The position numbers and the translations under genes are program-made. A stretch of 64,000 bases of DNA from JADGRA01 sp052143535 (lineage in GTDB: Bacteria; Myxococcota; Myxococcia; Myxococcales; Myxococcaceae): the NCBI GenBank assembly GCA_052143535.1, contig JBKQSS010000082.1:6941-70940 (forward strand). The letters run 5' to 3'. Below are positions 31,137-39,221 of this stretch, piece by piece (the stretch's first letter is position 1; every line of letters starts with the position of its first letter). Below the pieces are notes generated by a model, which was not told the DNA's origin, ran no database searches, and worked only from the letters and a program-made list of their open reading frames with translations.

Positions 31137-32492
31137 TTAAGGGACGGGCCGGCGCATGGGAGAGGTGGGGCCCTGGCCCGTCGAAGGTGGGCAGAGTGTC
31201 CACAACAGGCGCTCCAGCACCAACTTTCCGCCGCCCGAGGACTTGAGGGCGAGGTCCGCCTCGGCACAGGCCAAAAGCGAGGCGCGCAGCTGCCCGCGGC
31301 CGTAGCGCGCAGAAGCGAGGGTGGCGAGAAAGGCGGCGTAAGGGTGGGGCAGCCGCCCTCCGGCGGCCTTCACCTCGCGCTCAATGGCCGGAAAGAGGCG
31401 TGCCTTGAAGTCGTCGAAGCTTCGGGGTGGCCTACCCCGGCCGAGGTGCACCATCCGCTCCTGGGCTTCGAGCAAGCCCCGCACCACCGAGGCAATGGCC
31501 CCCAGCAGCAACAGGGGAGGTGCCCCGCCGGCCAGCGCCTCGTCGACGTAGGCCAGCGCCAGGGGCAAGTCGCGCTTCTGTAGCGCATCGGCCAGCTCGA
31601 GAAACTCCTCGTCCCGGGTGTGCGCGACGAGGAGCTCCACGTCCGAGCGGGAGATGACGGCGCCAGAGGCGTGCAGCGCCAGCTTCTCCAATTCGGACTG
31701 CAGCAAGCGCATGTTGCCCCCCACCCGCTCGCGCAGGAGCTCCTCGGCGCCAGGACCGAGCCGCTTCTGGAAGGGGCGAAGGAAGTCTCGCGTCACTCCG
31801 GAGAGGTCCAAGTCCCGCAGCCGGCTAGCCAGCTTCCTCTCCAGAAGGGCGCCCCCCTGCCGGGCCAGGCGCAACAGGGGACTCTTCGCCTCTACCTCGG
31901 TGGCGGCCACCACCAGCGCATGTCCCGAGGGAAGCCCCCGCTCGAGCAGCGTCCACAGGGCGCCTGCGTCGGACTCGGGCGCGCCGAGGCGCTCGTCGCG
32001 GATGAAGGACGCCACCTCACGCAGGAAGTCCACGTCGGTTTGGGCCAGCGAGACCGAGAGCTCTTCGCGCCAGTCCTCGAGGCTGGGGGCGCCTGGCTGT
32101 CCGGGCTCGAGCGCCTGCGGCCCCCAGCCAGCGCGGGCCACCAGCGCCAGAAGCCGTCGAGCCCCTTCTTTGCGTCGTCCCGCCTTCCAGGCGTCCCGCG
32201 CCTTGGCCAGCGCGTCGGTGCGGCCCTTCTTGGGCGCGAGAAACTCCGGGTCGCGCAAAAGCACCACCTTGTTTCCGGGCAACAGAGGCAAGGTGGCGAG
32301 CTCGGTGGCCACTTCCCTCGGGGAGGCCCCGTCCAAGACGACGAGGTTGAGGCCAGCCAGCGCGCCCGGCACGAGCGCCTCCACCAGCGCGTCCGCCTCC
32401 CGCCGGACGAGGTACTCCTCGCCCCAGGCCAGGTAGAGGGGACGCACCGTGCCGGCGCGTATTTCGGCCAGCAACAGCGCGACGTCATTCAC
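31137..32492 (-). CDS. holA: DNA polymerase III delta subunit
   Basis: This 451-residue clamp-loader subunit has the delta N-terminus (P-L-Y-L-A-W-G-E-E-Y-L-V-R-R-E-A-D-A-L) and a central S-P-L-L-R-L-A-R-Q-G-G. L-R-E-R-V-G-G-N-M-R-L-L-Q-S-E-L-E-K-L-A-L is typical of domain II/III, and the C-terminal L-L-A-C-A-E-A-D-L-A-L-K-S-S-G-G lies in the collar region. It is longer than the usual 340 residues because of an insertion near 95-165 rich in charged residues. It overlaps holB by four bases. The delta subunit opens the sliding clamp. Confidence 0.9.
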   Translation of the reverse strand: MNDVALLLAEIRAGTVRPLYLAWGEEYLVRREADALVEALVPGALAGLNLVVLDGASPREVATELATLPLLPGNKVVLLRDPEFLAPKKGRTDALAKARDAWKAGRRKEGARRLLALVARAGWGPQALEPGQPGAPSLEDWREELSVSLAQTDVDFLREVASFIRDERLGAPESDAGALWTLLERGLPSGHALVVAATEVEAKSPLLRLARQGGALLERKLASRLRDLDLSGVTRDFLRPFQKRLGPGAEELLRERVGGNMRLLQSELEKLALHASGAVISRSDVELLVAHTRDEEFLELADALQKRDLPLALAYVDEALAGGAPPLLLLGAIASVVRGLLEAQERMVHLGRGRPPRSFDDFKARLFPAIEREVKAAGGRLPHPYAAFLATLASARYGRGQLRASLLACAEADLALKSSGGGKLVLERLLWTLCPPSTGQGPTSPMRRPVP

Positions 32493-33535
32493 GCTCGGGA
32501 AGCCTCCGCCATTTCCAGCGCCAGCCGCTCCAGCTGCAGACGCGGGCTCGCGTTGCGCTTGGAAATGGCCACCAGCGCCTCGTCGACGAGTCGAAACCGC
32601 AAGTGCAAGTGGTCCTCGTCGAGCCGCGCAGCAGCAGCCGTGGCCAGGCCTCTTAGCTCGGGGTGAAAGAGTGCCGTCTCAGCGAAGGGCGCCACCGCGA
32701 CGTCGCGGACCCACATGGTGAGGACGCCGAGCGCCTCCTCCGCCTCCTCCCGCGACGCACCGGCCACCTCGGCGAAGCGCAGCGCGGTGCGGTAGTCCGA
32801 GCCCGTCACCGCCTCGAAGGCGCAGATGGTGGCCCGGCGCCGCTCGAGTTGTTCCGGCTCCAGTGCCAGGGCCCGCTCCAGGCTCCCGTCGGCCAAGGCG
32901 GCCACCGCCTCGGCTCGGGCCTCGTCTAGCCCGCGCGCCGCTCGCAGGTGGGCCGCCACCAGCGCCCTGGGGAGCGGGGCGAAGGGGTAGCGGACGCAGC
33001 GGCTGCGTAGCGTCGGCAACAACCGGTCGGCGGCGGCTGTCACCAGCACCAGGGTGGTGTCGGGCGGAGGCTCCTCCAGCGTTTTGAGGAAGGCATTCTG
33101 GGCGGCGGGGTTCATCGCCTCGGCCGAAAGCACCAGCACCACTTTCCGCGGGGACTCCAGCCCCCTGAGCGAGAGTCTCTCCTGCAGCTGGCGCACCTGC
33201 TCCACCCGCACCTCCCGGGAGGGCACATGCGAGAAGTCACTCCGGCCGGCGAGCCGGCGCCGCACCTGCTCTTCCTCGGGCATGAGCCAGAGCACGTCGG
33301 GGTGGGCGAAGCGCTCCACCCGCTGGCAGACCGAGCACCGCCCGCAGCCCTCGCCCGGCGCTTCGCGGCAAAGCAGGGCCTGGGCCAGGCCAATGGCTGC
33401 GAGCTCCTTGCCCACCCCCGGAGGGCCGCTGAAGAGGCAGGCGTGGGGAAGCAGTGCGTGCTGTATGGCGCTCTTCAGCGCGGCCACCGCTCGGGCCTGT
33501 CCCTGCACTGCTGCCAGCGTCATTTCAACTGTCAT
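32489..33535 (-). CDS. holB: DNA polymerase III delta-prime subunit
   Basis: This 348-residue AAA+ protein starts with V-Q-G-Q-A-R-A-V-A-A-L and carries a P-loop variant G-P-P-G-V-G-K-E. It has a zinc module (C-G-R-C-S-V-C with an upstream Cys), N-A-F-L-K-T-L-E-E-P-P as sensor region, and the S-R-C arginine-finger motif in L-R-S-R-C-V. The Glu after the P-loop lysine in place of Thr/Ser fits a delta-prime that does not hydrolyse ATP. It sits in the clamp-loader complex with delta, encoded next to it. Confidence 0.92.
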   Translation of the reverse strand: MTVEMTLAAVQGQARAVAALKSAIQHALLPHACLFSGPPGVGKELAAIGLAQALLCREAPGEGCGRCSVCQRVERFAHPDVLWLMPEEEQVRRRLAGRSDFSHVPSREVRVEQVRQLQERLSLRGLESPRKVVLVLSAEAMNPAAQNAFLKTLEEPPPDTTLVLVTAAADRLLPTLRSRCVRYPFAPLPRALVAAHLRAARGLDEARAEAVAALADGSLERALALEPEQLERRRATICAFEAVTGSDYRTALRFAEVAGASREEAEEALGVLTMWVRDVAVAPFAETALFHPELRGLATAAAARLDEDHLHLRFRLVDEALVAISKRNASPRLQLERLALEMAEASRA

Positions 33536-33610
33536 GCGGCCCGAAGGCCCGCAACGTCAAGCACCGCTTGACGTAGCCGACGGTGGGCCTGATTCTGGCC
33601 CGGCCCACCC

Positions 33611-35077
33611 GTGCTCCAGGCCCTTCAGAGCAACTGGCTCCTCGTCGGCGGCGCAGCGCTGGTGCTGCTCCTCGGCCTGTTTCATGCGCTGACGCCGGAC
33701 CCGCTCTTCCGACGGGACGCGCGCGGGGCGATTCGGCTGCTGGTGCTCGGTGGCGCGCTGCGTGGGCTGCACCTGGCCTTGGGCAACAACATCCACGGAG
33801 CCTTGGCCAAGGCCCTGGAAGTGACGTGGATGGTGGTGCTGTCCTTCGGCGTCATCCGCAGCGTGGTGTCGCTGTCACTGTGGCTGGTCCGCTCGCGCGA
33901 GCGGCCGGCGCCCAAGATTCTCCGAGACGTCCTCGACGCGACACTCTACGTCCTGGTGGCGCTGGTCATCGTCAAGCAGGAATTCAACCTCGACCTCTCG
34001 AGCCTGGTCGCCGGCTCGGCCATCGCCTCGGTGGTCCTCGGCCTGGCGCTCCAGGACACGCTGGGCAATCTCTTCGCCGGCCTCTCCTTGCAGCTGGAGC
34101 GTCCCTTCGAGGTCGGTGACTCGGTGTCAGTCGGCACCGAGAGCGGCCGAGTGCTGCAGCTCGGCTGGCGCGCGACGCGCCTGGAGACCAAACGGCGCGA
34201 AGTCATCACCCTGCCCAACAACCAGCTCGCCAAGCAGACGGTCAAGAATTTCTCCCGCGGCAACGAACCGGTGGGAGTGGACGTCTTCATCGGCGTCTCC
34301 TACGAGGCTCCACCCAACCGGGTGAAGCAGGTGGTGGCTGAGACGCTGGCCGAGGTGCCCCTCATCCTCGCCTCGCCTGGCTACCGCACCCGTACTTGGG
34401 CCTTCGAGGAGATAAACATCAAGTACCGCATCCGCTTCTACGTCGCGGACTACGCCCGAGCCAACCGGGTGCGGGACGAGGTCCTCACCCGGCTCTGGTA
34501 CCGGCTACGGCGCGAGGCCATCGAGATTCCAGCCGCCCCGCGCGCGATGCACCTGCTGCGGCCGGCCACGCCAGCGGACGTTCCTTTGGAGGCCCGTCTG
34601 TCGCTGCTCGGCGCGGTGGAGATTTTCCGCGTCCTCAACGCCGAGGAGCGCGAGCACGTGGCCAGCGCCATGGTGCAACGCTCCTTCGGTGCTGGCGAGC
34701 GCATCCTCGAGGAGGGGGCAGCCGGCCAGACTTTCTACGTGGTGGCCTCGGGGATGGTGGCCGTCACCACCCGGCGGGGCGTCGAGGTGACGCGCCTGTC
34801 GCGGGGCCAGTACTTTGGGGAAATGTCCCTCCTCACCGGCGAGCCGCGCTCGGCGACGGTGGTGGCGGTGGAGGACTCGGTGCTCTTCGAGTTGGACCGA
34901 GCCGGCGTGGGAGAGCTCTTCGTCGGCCACCCCGGCCTGGCGACGCAGCTGTCTACCATTCTCGCCGAGCGGCGCTTGCAGCTGCAGGCGGTGGCCGACG
35001 CGGACTTGCCGCCCTCGGACCACCCGGAGGCAAACCGTATTCTCGCCCGGCTGCGGCAGATTTTCGGACTGAGCTGA
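33611..35077 (+). CDS. MscS-type mechanosensitive channel with C-terminal cyclic-nucleotide-binding domain
   Basis: This 488-residue protein starts at GTG. Four membrane helices span residues 1 to about 165; the pore-lining helix leads into the MscS signature G-L-A-L-Q-D-T-L-G-N-L-F-A-G-L, then E-R-P-F-E-V-G-D. The beta domain and cage follow (I-T-L-P-N-N-Q-L-A-K). From about 355 a CAP-like cyclic-nucleotide-binding domain is present with the phosphate-binding cassette F-G-E-M-S-L-L-T-G-E-P-R-S-A-T near 401-415. This domain pairing suggests a channel tuned by cAMP or cGMP as well as tension. It is convergent with the cupin gene; seven T residues follow the stop by about 30 bases. Confidence 0.9.
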   Translation: MLQALQSNWLLVGGAALVLLLGLFHALTPDPLFRRDARGAIRLLVLGGALRGLHLALGNNIHGALAKALEVTWMVVLSFGVIRSVVSLSLWLVRSRERPAPKILRDVLDATLYVLVALVIVKQEFNLDLSSLVAGSAIASVVLGLALQDTLGNLFAGLSLQLERPFEVGDSVSVGTESGRVLQLGWRATRLETKRREVITLPNNQLAKQTVKNFSRGNEPVGVDVFIGVSYEAPPNRVKQVVAETLAEVPLILASPGYRTRTWAFEEINIKYRIRFYVADYARANRVRDEVLTRLWYRLRREAIEIPAAPRAMHLLRPATPADVPLEARLSLLGAVEIFRVLNAEEREHVASAMVQRSFGAGERILEEGAAGQTFYVVASGMVAVTTRRGVEVTRLSRGQYFGEMSLLTGEPRSATVVAVEDSVLFELDRAGVGELFVGHPGLATQLSTILAERRLQLQAVADADLPPSDHPEANRILARLRQIFGLS

Positions 35078-35116
35078 AGCGGGCTTTCTCCGAGGGCTGT
35101 GGCCGAAGTTTTTTTC

Positions 35117-35479
35117 TCAAGCCGAGCCCACCGCCGGAAGCCTCTTCTCGGCCGGGCCGAAAACGACGAGCAGCCGGAGGGCCTTCAGCACCGAATGGAA
35201 GCCGTGCGCTTCGCCGGCTTTGACGAAGCACAGCGAGCCCAGGCCCACCGACCGGCTCACGTTGCCCACCCGCAGCTGTCCCTTGCCGGAGATGACCAGG
35301 TAAAGCTCGTCCTCGGCGTGTGGCGCCTGGGCGTCGACGCTTCCGGCGGCCAGGACGTAGAGGCCGGCGCTGAGGTGCGGCACGCGCAGGAATTCGAGGT
35401 AGGGCGAGCCGCTCGCGGCCCGCAGGGCGAGCAGCATGTCCAGCTCAAAGACTTCACTCTTCTGCTTCGAAGGTGCCAT
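35117..35479 (-). CDS. Cupin-domain protein
   Basis: This is a 120-residue protein from the ATG at 35479. A single cupin barrel is visible: H-A-E-D-E-L-Y-L-V-I-S-G-K-G-Q-L (motif 1 with His and Glu ligands), then K-A-G-E-A-H-G-F-H-S-V (motif 2). These small cupins bind a metal and may act as oxygenases, isomerases or sensors. It starts one base after the stop of the TIGR02757 gene, so it is co-translated with it. Confidence 0.8.
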   Translation of the reverse strand: MAPSKQKSEVFELDMLLALRAASGSPYLEFLRVPHLSAGLYVLAAGSVDAQAPHAEDELYLVISGKGQLRVGNVSRSVGLGSLCFVKAGEAHGFHSVLKALRLLVVFGPAEKRLPAVGSA

Positions 35480-35480
35480 G

Positions 35481-36311
35481 TCAGTGGCGCCCGCCTCTCT
35501 GGATGGTACCCACGAGGCGCGCGCCGACGCGGCAGACGCTGTGCAGCTCGCAACCGGCACAGGCCGCAGCCCGTGCCCTCGGGGAACACACCCCGCTCAT
35601 CCCGTGGTGGCACAAGGGGAAGTCAAAGCGCACTGGGTCCGCGGCGTCGATGCGCCGCAGGCTGCTGGTAATTTCGACAGCCGTCCGCCAACTCAAGTCC
35701 TTGCGCCTGGTGAGGCCGAGGCGCCGGGAAATGCGGCCAATGTGGGTGTCCAGTGGGATGACCAGCGCCGAGGCGGGGATGGCCTTCCACAGGCCCAAGT
35801 CCACCTCGTCCGGCCCGCGCACCATCCAGCGGAGAAACATGTTGAGCCGCTTCGCCGCGCCTTGGCCCAAGGGCACCGGAAGCAAGTGCTGGAGCCCACG
35901 GGGCGGCCCCAACGCGGCCGCCAGCGGGCGCAGCGGGACCTCCCTCAGGGCCCGGGCAAAGTGTGTCAGCGCGGCGTGGAGGCTCTCGCCACGGGCCAGC
36001 GGCTCGGCCACCCACGGCTCCAGCGAGCCGCGCTCGCGGAGGAGCCGCCCTGCGCCGAGCAGCAACACCGCGACGTCTGTGGCGAGGTTGAAGCGGTAGA
36101 CGAAGCCCAACAGCAGCTTCCGCGCGCCGGCCACGTCGAGCCTACGGACGTAGGCTCCGGGGTGGCCTCCCATCTGCCCGAGGAGATGCTCCACCTTGGG
36201 GACGAAGCCCTCCACTCGGCCGTAGGCGAGGGACGCGGCCAACAGCCCGGCCACCTCGGCGTCCTGTCGCTCGACGTAGCGCCGCGGGAATTGCACCGGG
36301 TCGAAGCCCAC
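35481..36311 (-). CDS. TIGR02757-family protein (helix-hairpin-helix-like, Fe-S-type cysteines)
   Basis: From the GTG at 36311 this gives 276 residues starting at V-G-F-D-P-V-Q-F-P-R-R-Y. The family pattern includes E-V-A-G-L-L-A-A-S-L-A-Y-G-R-V near the start, R-W-M-V-R-G-P-D-E-V-D-L-G-L-W, and I-P-L-D-T-H-I-G-R-I-S-R-R-L-G-L-T-R-R-K. The C-terminal C-H-H-G-M ... C-S-P ... C-A-G-C ... C cluster recalls the iron-sulfur motif of endonuclease III relatives. Protein-like sequence continues upstream to about 36434 with no ATG, GTG or TTG after the moaB stop, so the true start is unclear. Function is unknown; a DNA-related role is an inference from the fold. Confidence 0.8.
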   Translation of the reverse strand: MGFDPVQFPRRYVERQDAEVAGLLAASLAYGRVEGFVPKVEHLLGQMGGHPGAYVRRLDVAGARKLLLGFVYRFNLATDVAVLLLGAGRLLRERGSLEPWVAEPLARGESLHAALTHFARALREVPLRPLAAALGPPRGLQHLLPVPLGQGAAKRLNMFLRWMVRGPDEVDLGLWKAIPASALVIPLDTHIGRISRRLGLTRRKDLSWRTAVEITSSLRRIDAADPVRFDFPLCHHGMSGVCSPRARAAACAGCELHSVCRVGARLVGTIQRGGRH

Positions 36312-36421
36312 CCGAAGGCGGTTGGGGGCATGGGCCGCGAAGCGCTCGAGCCGTGGGCGGAGCCGCTCCGCCCGGGAGACTGACAGCCGGAAGGAGCCGA
36401 CGGTTGGCAGCGAAGAAACCT

Positions 36422-36991
36422 CTAGCGACTCAACTCGCGAATGGCGTGGCCGAGCTCGGGGAGAATCAGCTTCTCCAGGGCCAGTTTGGCCGCATTCGGA
36501 CTTCCCGGCAGCAAGAAGACTAGCAACTCGCCGTAGGTGCCGGCCAGTGCGCGGGACAGCCAGGCGGCGCTCCCAATTTCCTGGTAGCTGAGCATCCGGA
36601 AGAGCTCGCCGAAGCCGGGCAGCTCGCGGTCGAGCAACGGCCCGAGCGTGTCCACGGTTTGGTCCCGGCGGGTGAGTCCGGTGCCCCCGGTGAAGAGCAC
36701 CGCCTGGGCGCCGGCCAGCTGCGCCGCCTGAAGTGCCCCGCGAATCGCGTCGGCCTCGTCCTGGACGATGACTTGCCCCACCACTGGGTGCCCGGCCCGC
36801 ACCAGGCCCTCCAACAGGGCCCGGCCACTCGCGTCGTCGGCCCGAGCCCGCGAGTCGGAGCAAGTGACGATGTAGCAGGCCACCTTCGACGGCGCGTGGG
36901 CGCGGTGCTCGGCCACCGCCGCACTGGCCGCGGCTGCCGGCGCGCGCTCTTGAGCGGCGGCCGGGCTTTCGTTTTCATGGTCGTGTCCCAT
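36422..36991 (-). CDS. moaB: Molybdenum cofactor biosynthesis protein MoaB
   Basis: This is a 189-residue protein from the ATG at 36991. A 35-residue alanine-rich leader precedes the MoaB/MogA domain: A-C-Y-I-V-T-C-S-D-S-R, the key L-F-T-G-G-T-G-L-T-R-R-D near 100-111, and L-P-G-S-P-N-A-A near the end. The family adenylates molybdopterin before molybdate insertion. The start is eight bases after the Rieske gene. Its product could serve the molybdenum hydroxylase encoded near 56 kb. Confidence 0.88.
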   Translation of the reverse strand: MGHDHENESPAAAQERAPAAAASAAVAEHRAHAPSKVACYIVTCSDSRARADDASGRALLEGLVRAGHPVVGQVIVQDEADAIRGALQAAQLAGAQAVLFTGGTGLTRRDQTVDTLGPLLDRELPGFGELFRMLSYQEIGSAAWLSRALAGTYGELLVFLLPGSPNAAKLALEKLILPELGHAIRELSR

Positions 36992-36999
36992 GCTCGCCT

Positions 37000-37323
37000 T
37001 CACCTCGTGACCACAGCGTCCGCCAAGTGCAGCACCACTTTGCCTTCTTCCTCGGAGACTTCGAAGGCCGGCTGGTTGTCGCACACCCCAGGACTGGTGA
37101 GGTTTTCGCCGGTGTCCATGTCGAAACCCACCTCGTGGCACGGACAGACCACCATGTTGCCCTCCAGCCGCCCGCCGCTGAGCAGGCAGCCGGCGTGGTT
37201 GCACCAGTCGTCGAGCGCCTTCAGCCGTCCCCGCACCCGGGCCACGCAGACGTTGAGCGGGCCGTGCTCGAACGGGCGCAGCTCGCCCTCCTTGACATCC
37301 GCGTCTCCGAGAACGATGCGCAT
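37000..37323 (-). CDS. Small Rieske [2Fe-2S] protein
   Basis: This is a 107-residue, single-domain Rieske ferredoxin from the ATG at 37323. Cluster ligands are in C-N-H-A-G-C near 41 and C-P-C-H-E-V-G-F near 60-67, the usual C-x-H ... C-x-x-H set. There is no membrane anchor, so it is a soluble electron carrier, like ferredoxins of dioxygenase or nitrite reductase systems. It heads the operon with moaB, the TIGR02757 gene and the cupin gene, and is divergent from polX. Confidence 0.9.
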   Translation of the reverse strand: MRIVLGDADVKEGELRPFEHGPLNVCVARVRGRLKALDDWCNHAGCLLSGGRLEGNMVVCPCHEVGFDMDTGENLTSPGVCDNQPAFEVSEEEGKVVLHLADAVVTR

Positions 37324-37363
37324 TGTCCCAGACGCACCATAATCTCCGGTGCCCGCCCTCCGC

Positions 37364-39115
37364 ATGCCCACCGACGTCCTTGACTCCGCTTTCGTCGCGC
37401 GCGCCCTGCGCGAGATTGCCTTGTACCTGCAGCTGAAAGGCGAAAACGCCTTCAAGGTGCGCGCCTACGACTTGGCCGCAGGCCGGGTGCTGGCTGTGGG
37501 CGAACGACTGGCCGAGGTGGTGCGGGAGGGGCGGCTGGCGGAGCTTCCCAACATCGGCCCAGCCCTGGCGGAGCGCATCGTCGCCCTGCACACCACTGGG
37601 ACGCTGCCGCTTTGGGACGAGCTCCGGGCCGCCTACCCGCCCGGGATTCTCGCGTTGCTCGAGCTGCCGGACCTCGGGCCCCGCAAGGTGGCAACCCTCT
37701 GGACGTCGCTTGGGGTCGGCAGCGTCGGGGCGCTCGAGGAGGCGCTGCGCCAGGGGCGGGTCCGGACTCTCAAGGGCTTCGGCGAGAAGAGTGAGGCCCG
37801 GCTGCTCACCGGGCTCGAGCAGTACCGCGCCGCCCACGCCCGCCGCCGGCTGGGCGAGGTGCTGCCTTTGGCCACCGCGCTTCGGGAGGAGCTGCGCCGG
37901 GCGCCCGGGGTGGTGCGCATCGAGGTGGCCGGCAGCATCCGGCGCTTCTGCGAGACGGTGTCCGACGTGGACCTCATCGCCTCGGCTGCCGAGTCAGCTC
38001 CGGTGCTGGAGGTGCTCGCCCACAGACGCGGCGTGGCCGCCGTCCTGGCCAAGGGCGACAGCAAGTGCAGCGTCCGGCTCGACGACGGGCTCCAGGTGGA
38101 CCTCCGCGTCCTTCCCGACGAGGACTTCGCCACCGCCCTGCACCACTTCACCGGGAGCAAGGCCCACCACGTGCGGCTGCGGGGCCGGGCACGGGACCTC
38201 GGGCTGACCATCAGCGAGTGGGGAGTCTTCCGCGGCGAACAGAAGCTCGCCGTCCCGGACGAGCCAGCGCTGTACCGGCTTCTGGGCATGGGCTACGTCC
38301 CTGCCGAACTGCGCGAGGACAACGGTGAATTTGAGGCGGCCCTGGCCGGGACTCTGCCTGCGGACTTGGTGGAGCCGCGGGACGTCGTCGGCGCGGTGCA
38401 TGCCCACACCACCTGGAGCGACGGGCGGGCCTCGCTCTTGGACATGGCACGCGCTGCCGCCGCCAGGGGGCTGGCCTACCTCACCATTACCGACCATAGC
38501 GGCGCCGCCGGCTACGCCTCCGGCCTCTCGCCGGACCGACTCCGCAGCCAGTGGAAGGAGTTGGAGGCCGTCCAGGCGCAGGTGCCGGAGGTCCGCCTGT
38601 TGCGCGGGCTCGAGGTGGACATCCTCCAGGACGGCGCGCTCGATTTGCCGGACGCACTTCTTCAGCAGCTGGACATCGTCATCGCCTCGGTGCACGTGCG
38701 CCACGGCCAGGACGTCGAGGCCATGACGGCGCGGGTGCTGCGCGCCTTGGACCACCCCTGCACCGACGTGCTTGGCCATCCCACCGGCCGGCTGCTCCAG
38801 CGCCGCGAGCCGGCGCCGCTGCGGATGGACGAAATTTTCGCCCGTGCCGCCGAGCGCGGCGTGGCGCTCGAGGTCAACGGCAACCCAGACCGTCTGGACT
38901 TGCACGCGGCCCACGTCCGCACCGCCCTCCAAGCGGGCTGTCAGCTGGTGGCCTCGGTGGACGCCCACGACACAGAGTCGCTCGACAACGTCCTGTACGC
39001 CGCCCGGACAGCCCGCAAGGGCGGCGCGCGGCGCCAAGACGTCCTCAACACACTCGGCGTCGAGAGCTTCCTTCTCGCTCTGCGCGAGCGCCATCCGCGT
39101 CACAGGCACCCCTAG
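37364..39115 (+). CDS. polX: Family X DNA polymerase with C-terminal PHP domain
   Basis: This is a 583-residue protein from the ATG at 37364. Residues 1 to about 155 hold helix-hairpin-helix motifs (L-P-N-I-G-P-A-L-A-E-R-I, L-P-D-L-G-P-R-K-V). Residues about 160-310 are the polymerase palm and thumb, with G-S-I-R-R-F-C-E-T-V-S-D-V-D-L (metal Asp pair) and L-Q-V-D-L-R-V. From about 340 a PHP phosphoesterase domain follows (H-A-H-T-T-W-S-D-G, I-T-D-H-S, G-L-E-V-D-I, S-V-D-A-H-D). PolX proteins fill short gaps in base-excision and break repair, and the PHP part gives a 3'-5' exonuclease. Length is normal. Confidence 0.94.
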   Translation: MPTDVLDSAFVARALREIALYLQLKGENAFKVRAYDLAAGRVLAVGERLAEVVREGRLAELPNIGPALAERIVALHTTGTLPLWDELRAAYPPGILALLELPDLGPRKVATLWTSLGVGSVGALEEALRQGRVRTLKGFGEKSEARLLTGLEQYRAAHARRRLGEVLPLATALREELRRAPGVVRIEVAGSIRRFCETVSDVDLIASAAESAPVLEVLAHRRGVAAVLAKGDSKCSVRLDDGLQVDLRVLPDEDFATALHHFTGSKAHHVRLRGRARDLGLTISEWGVFRGEQKLAVPDEPALYRLLGMGYVPAELREDNGEFEAALAGTLPADLVEPRDVVGAVHAHTTWSDGRASLLDMARAAAARGLAYLTITDHSGAAGYASGLSPDRLRSQWKELEAVQAQVPEVRLLRGLEVDILQDGALDLPDALLQQLDIVIASVHVRHGQDVEAMTARVLRALDHPCTDVLGHPTGRLLQRREPAPLRMDEIFARAAERGVALEVNGNPDRLDLHAAHVRTALQAGCQLVASVDAHDTESLDNVLYAARTARKGGARRQDVLNTLGVESFLLALRERHPRHRHP

Positions 39116-39221
39116 CGCCGGGGGGCCCTTTCCGGCCGCAGGCGCTTCCGCCCGGGTGGAGGGGCGTGGGACACTCGAGCGCCCTAAGCCATCTGCTTTC
39201 GACCGCTGCTCTTAAAGAGCC

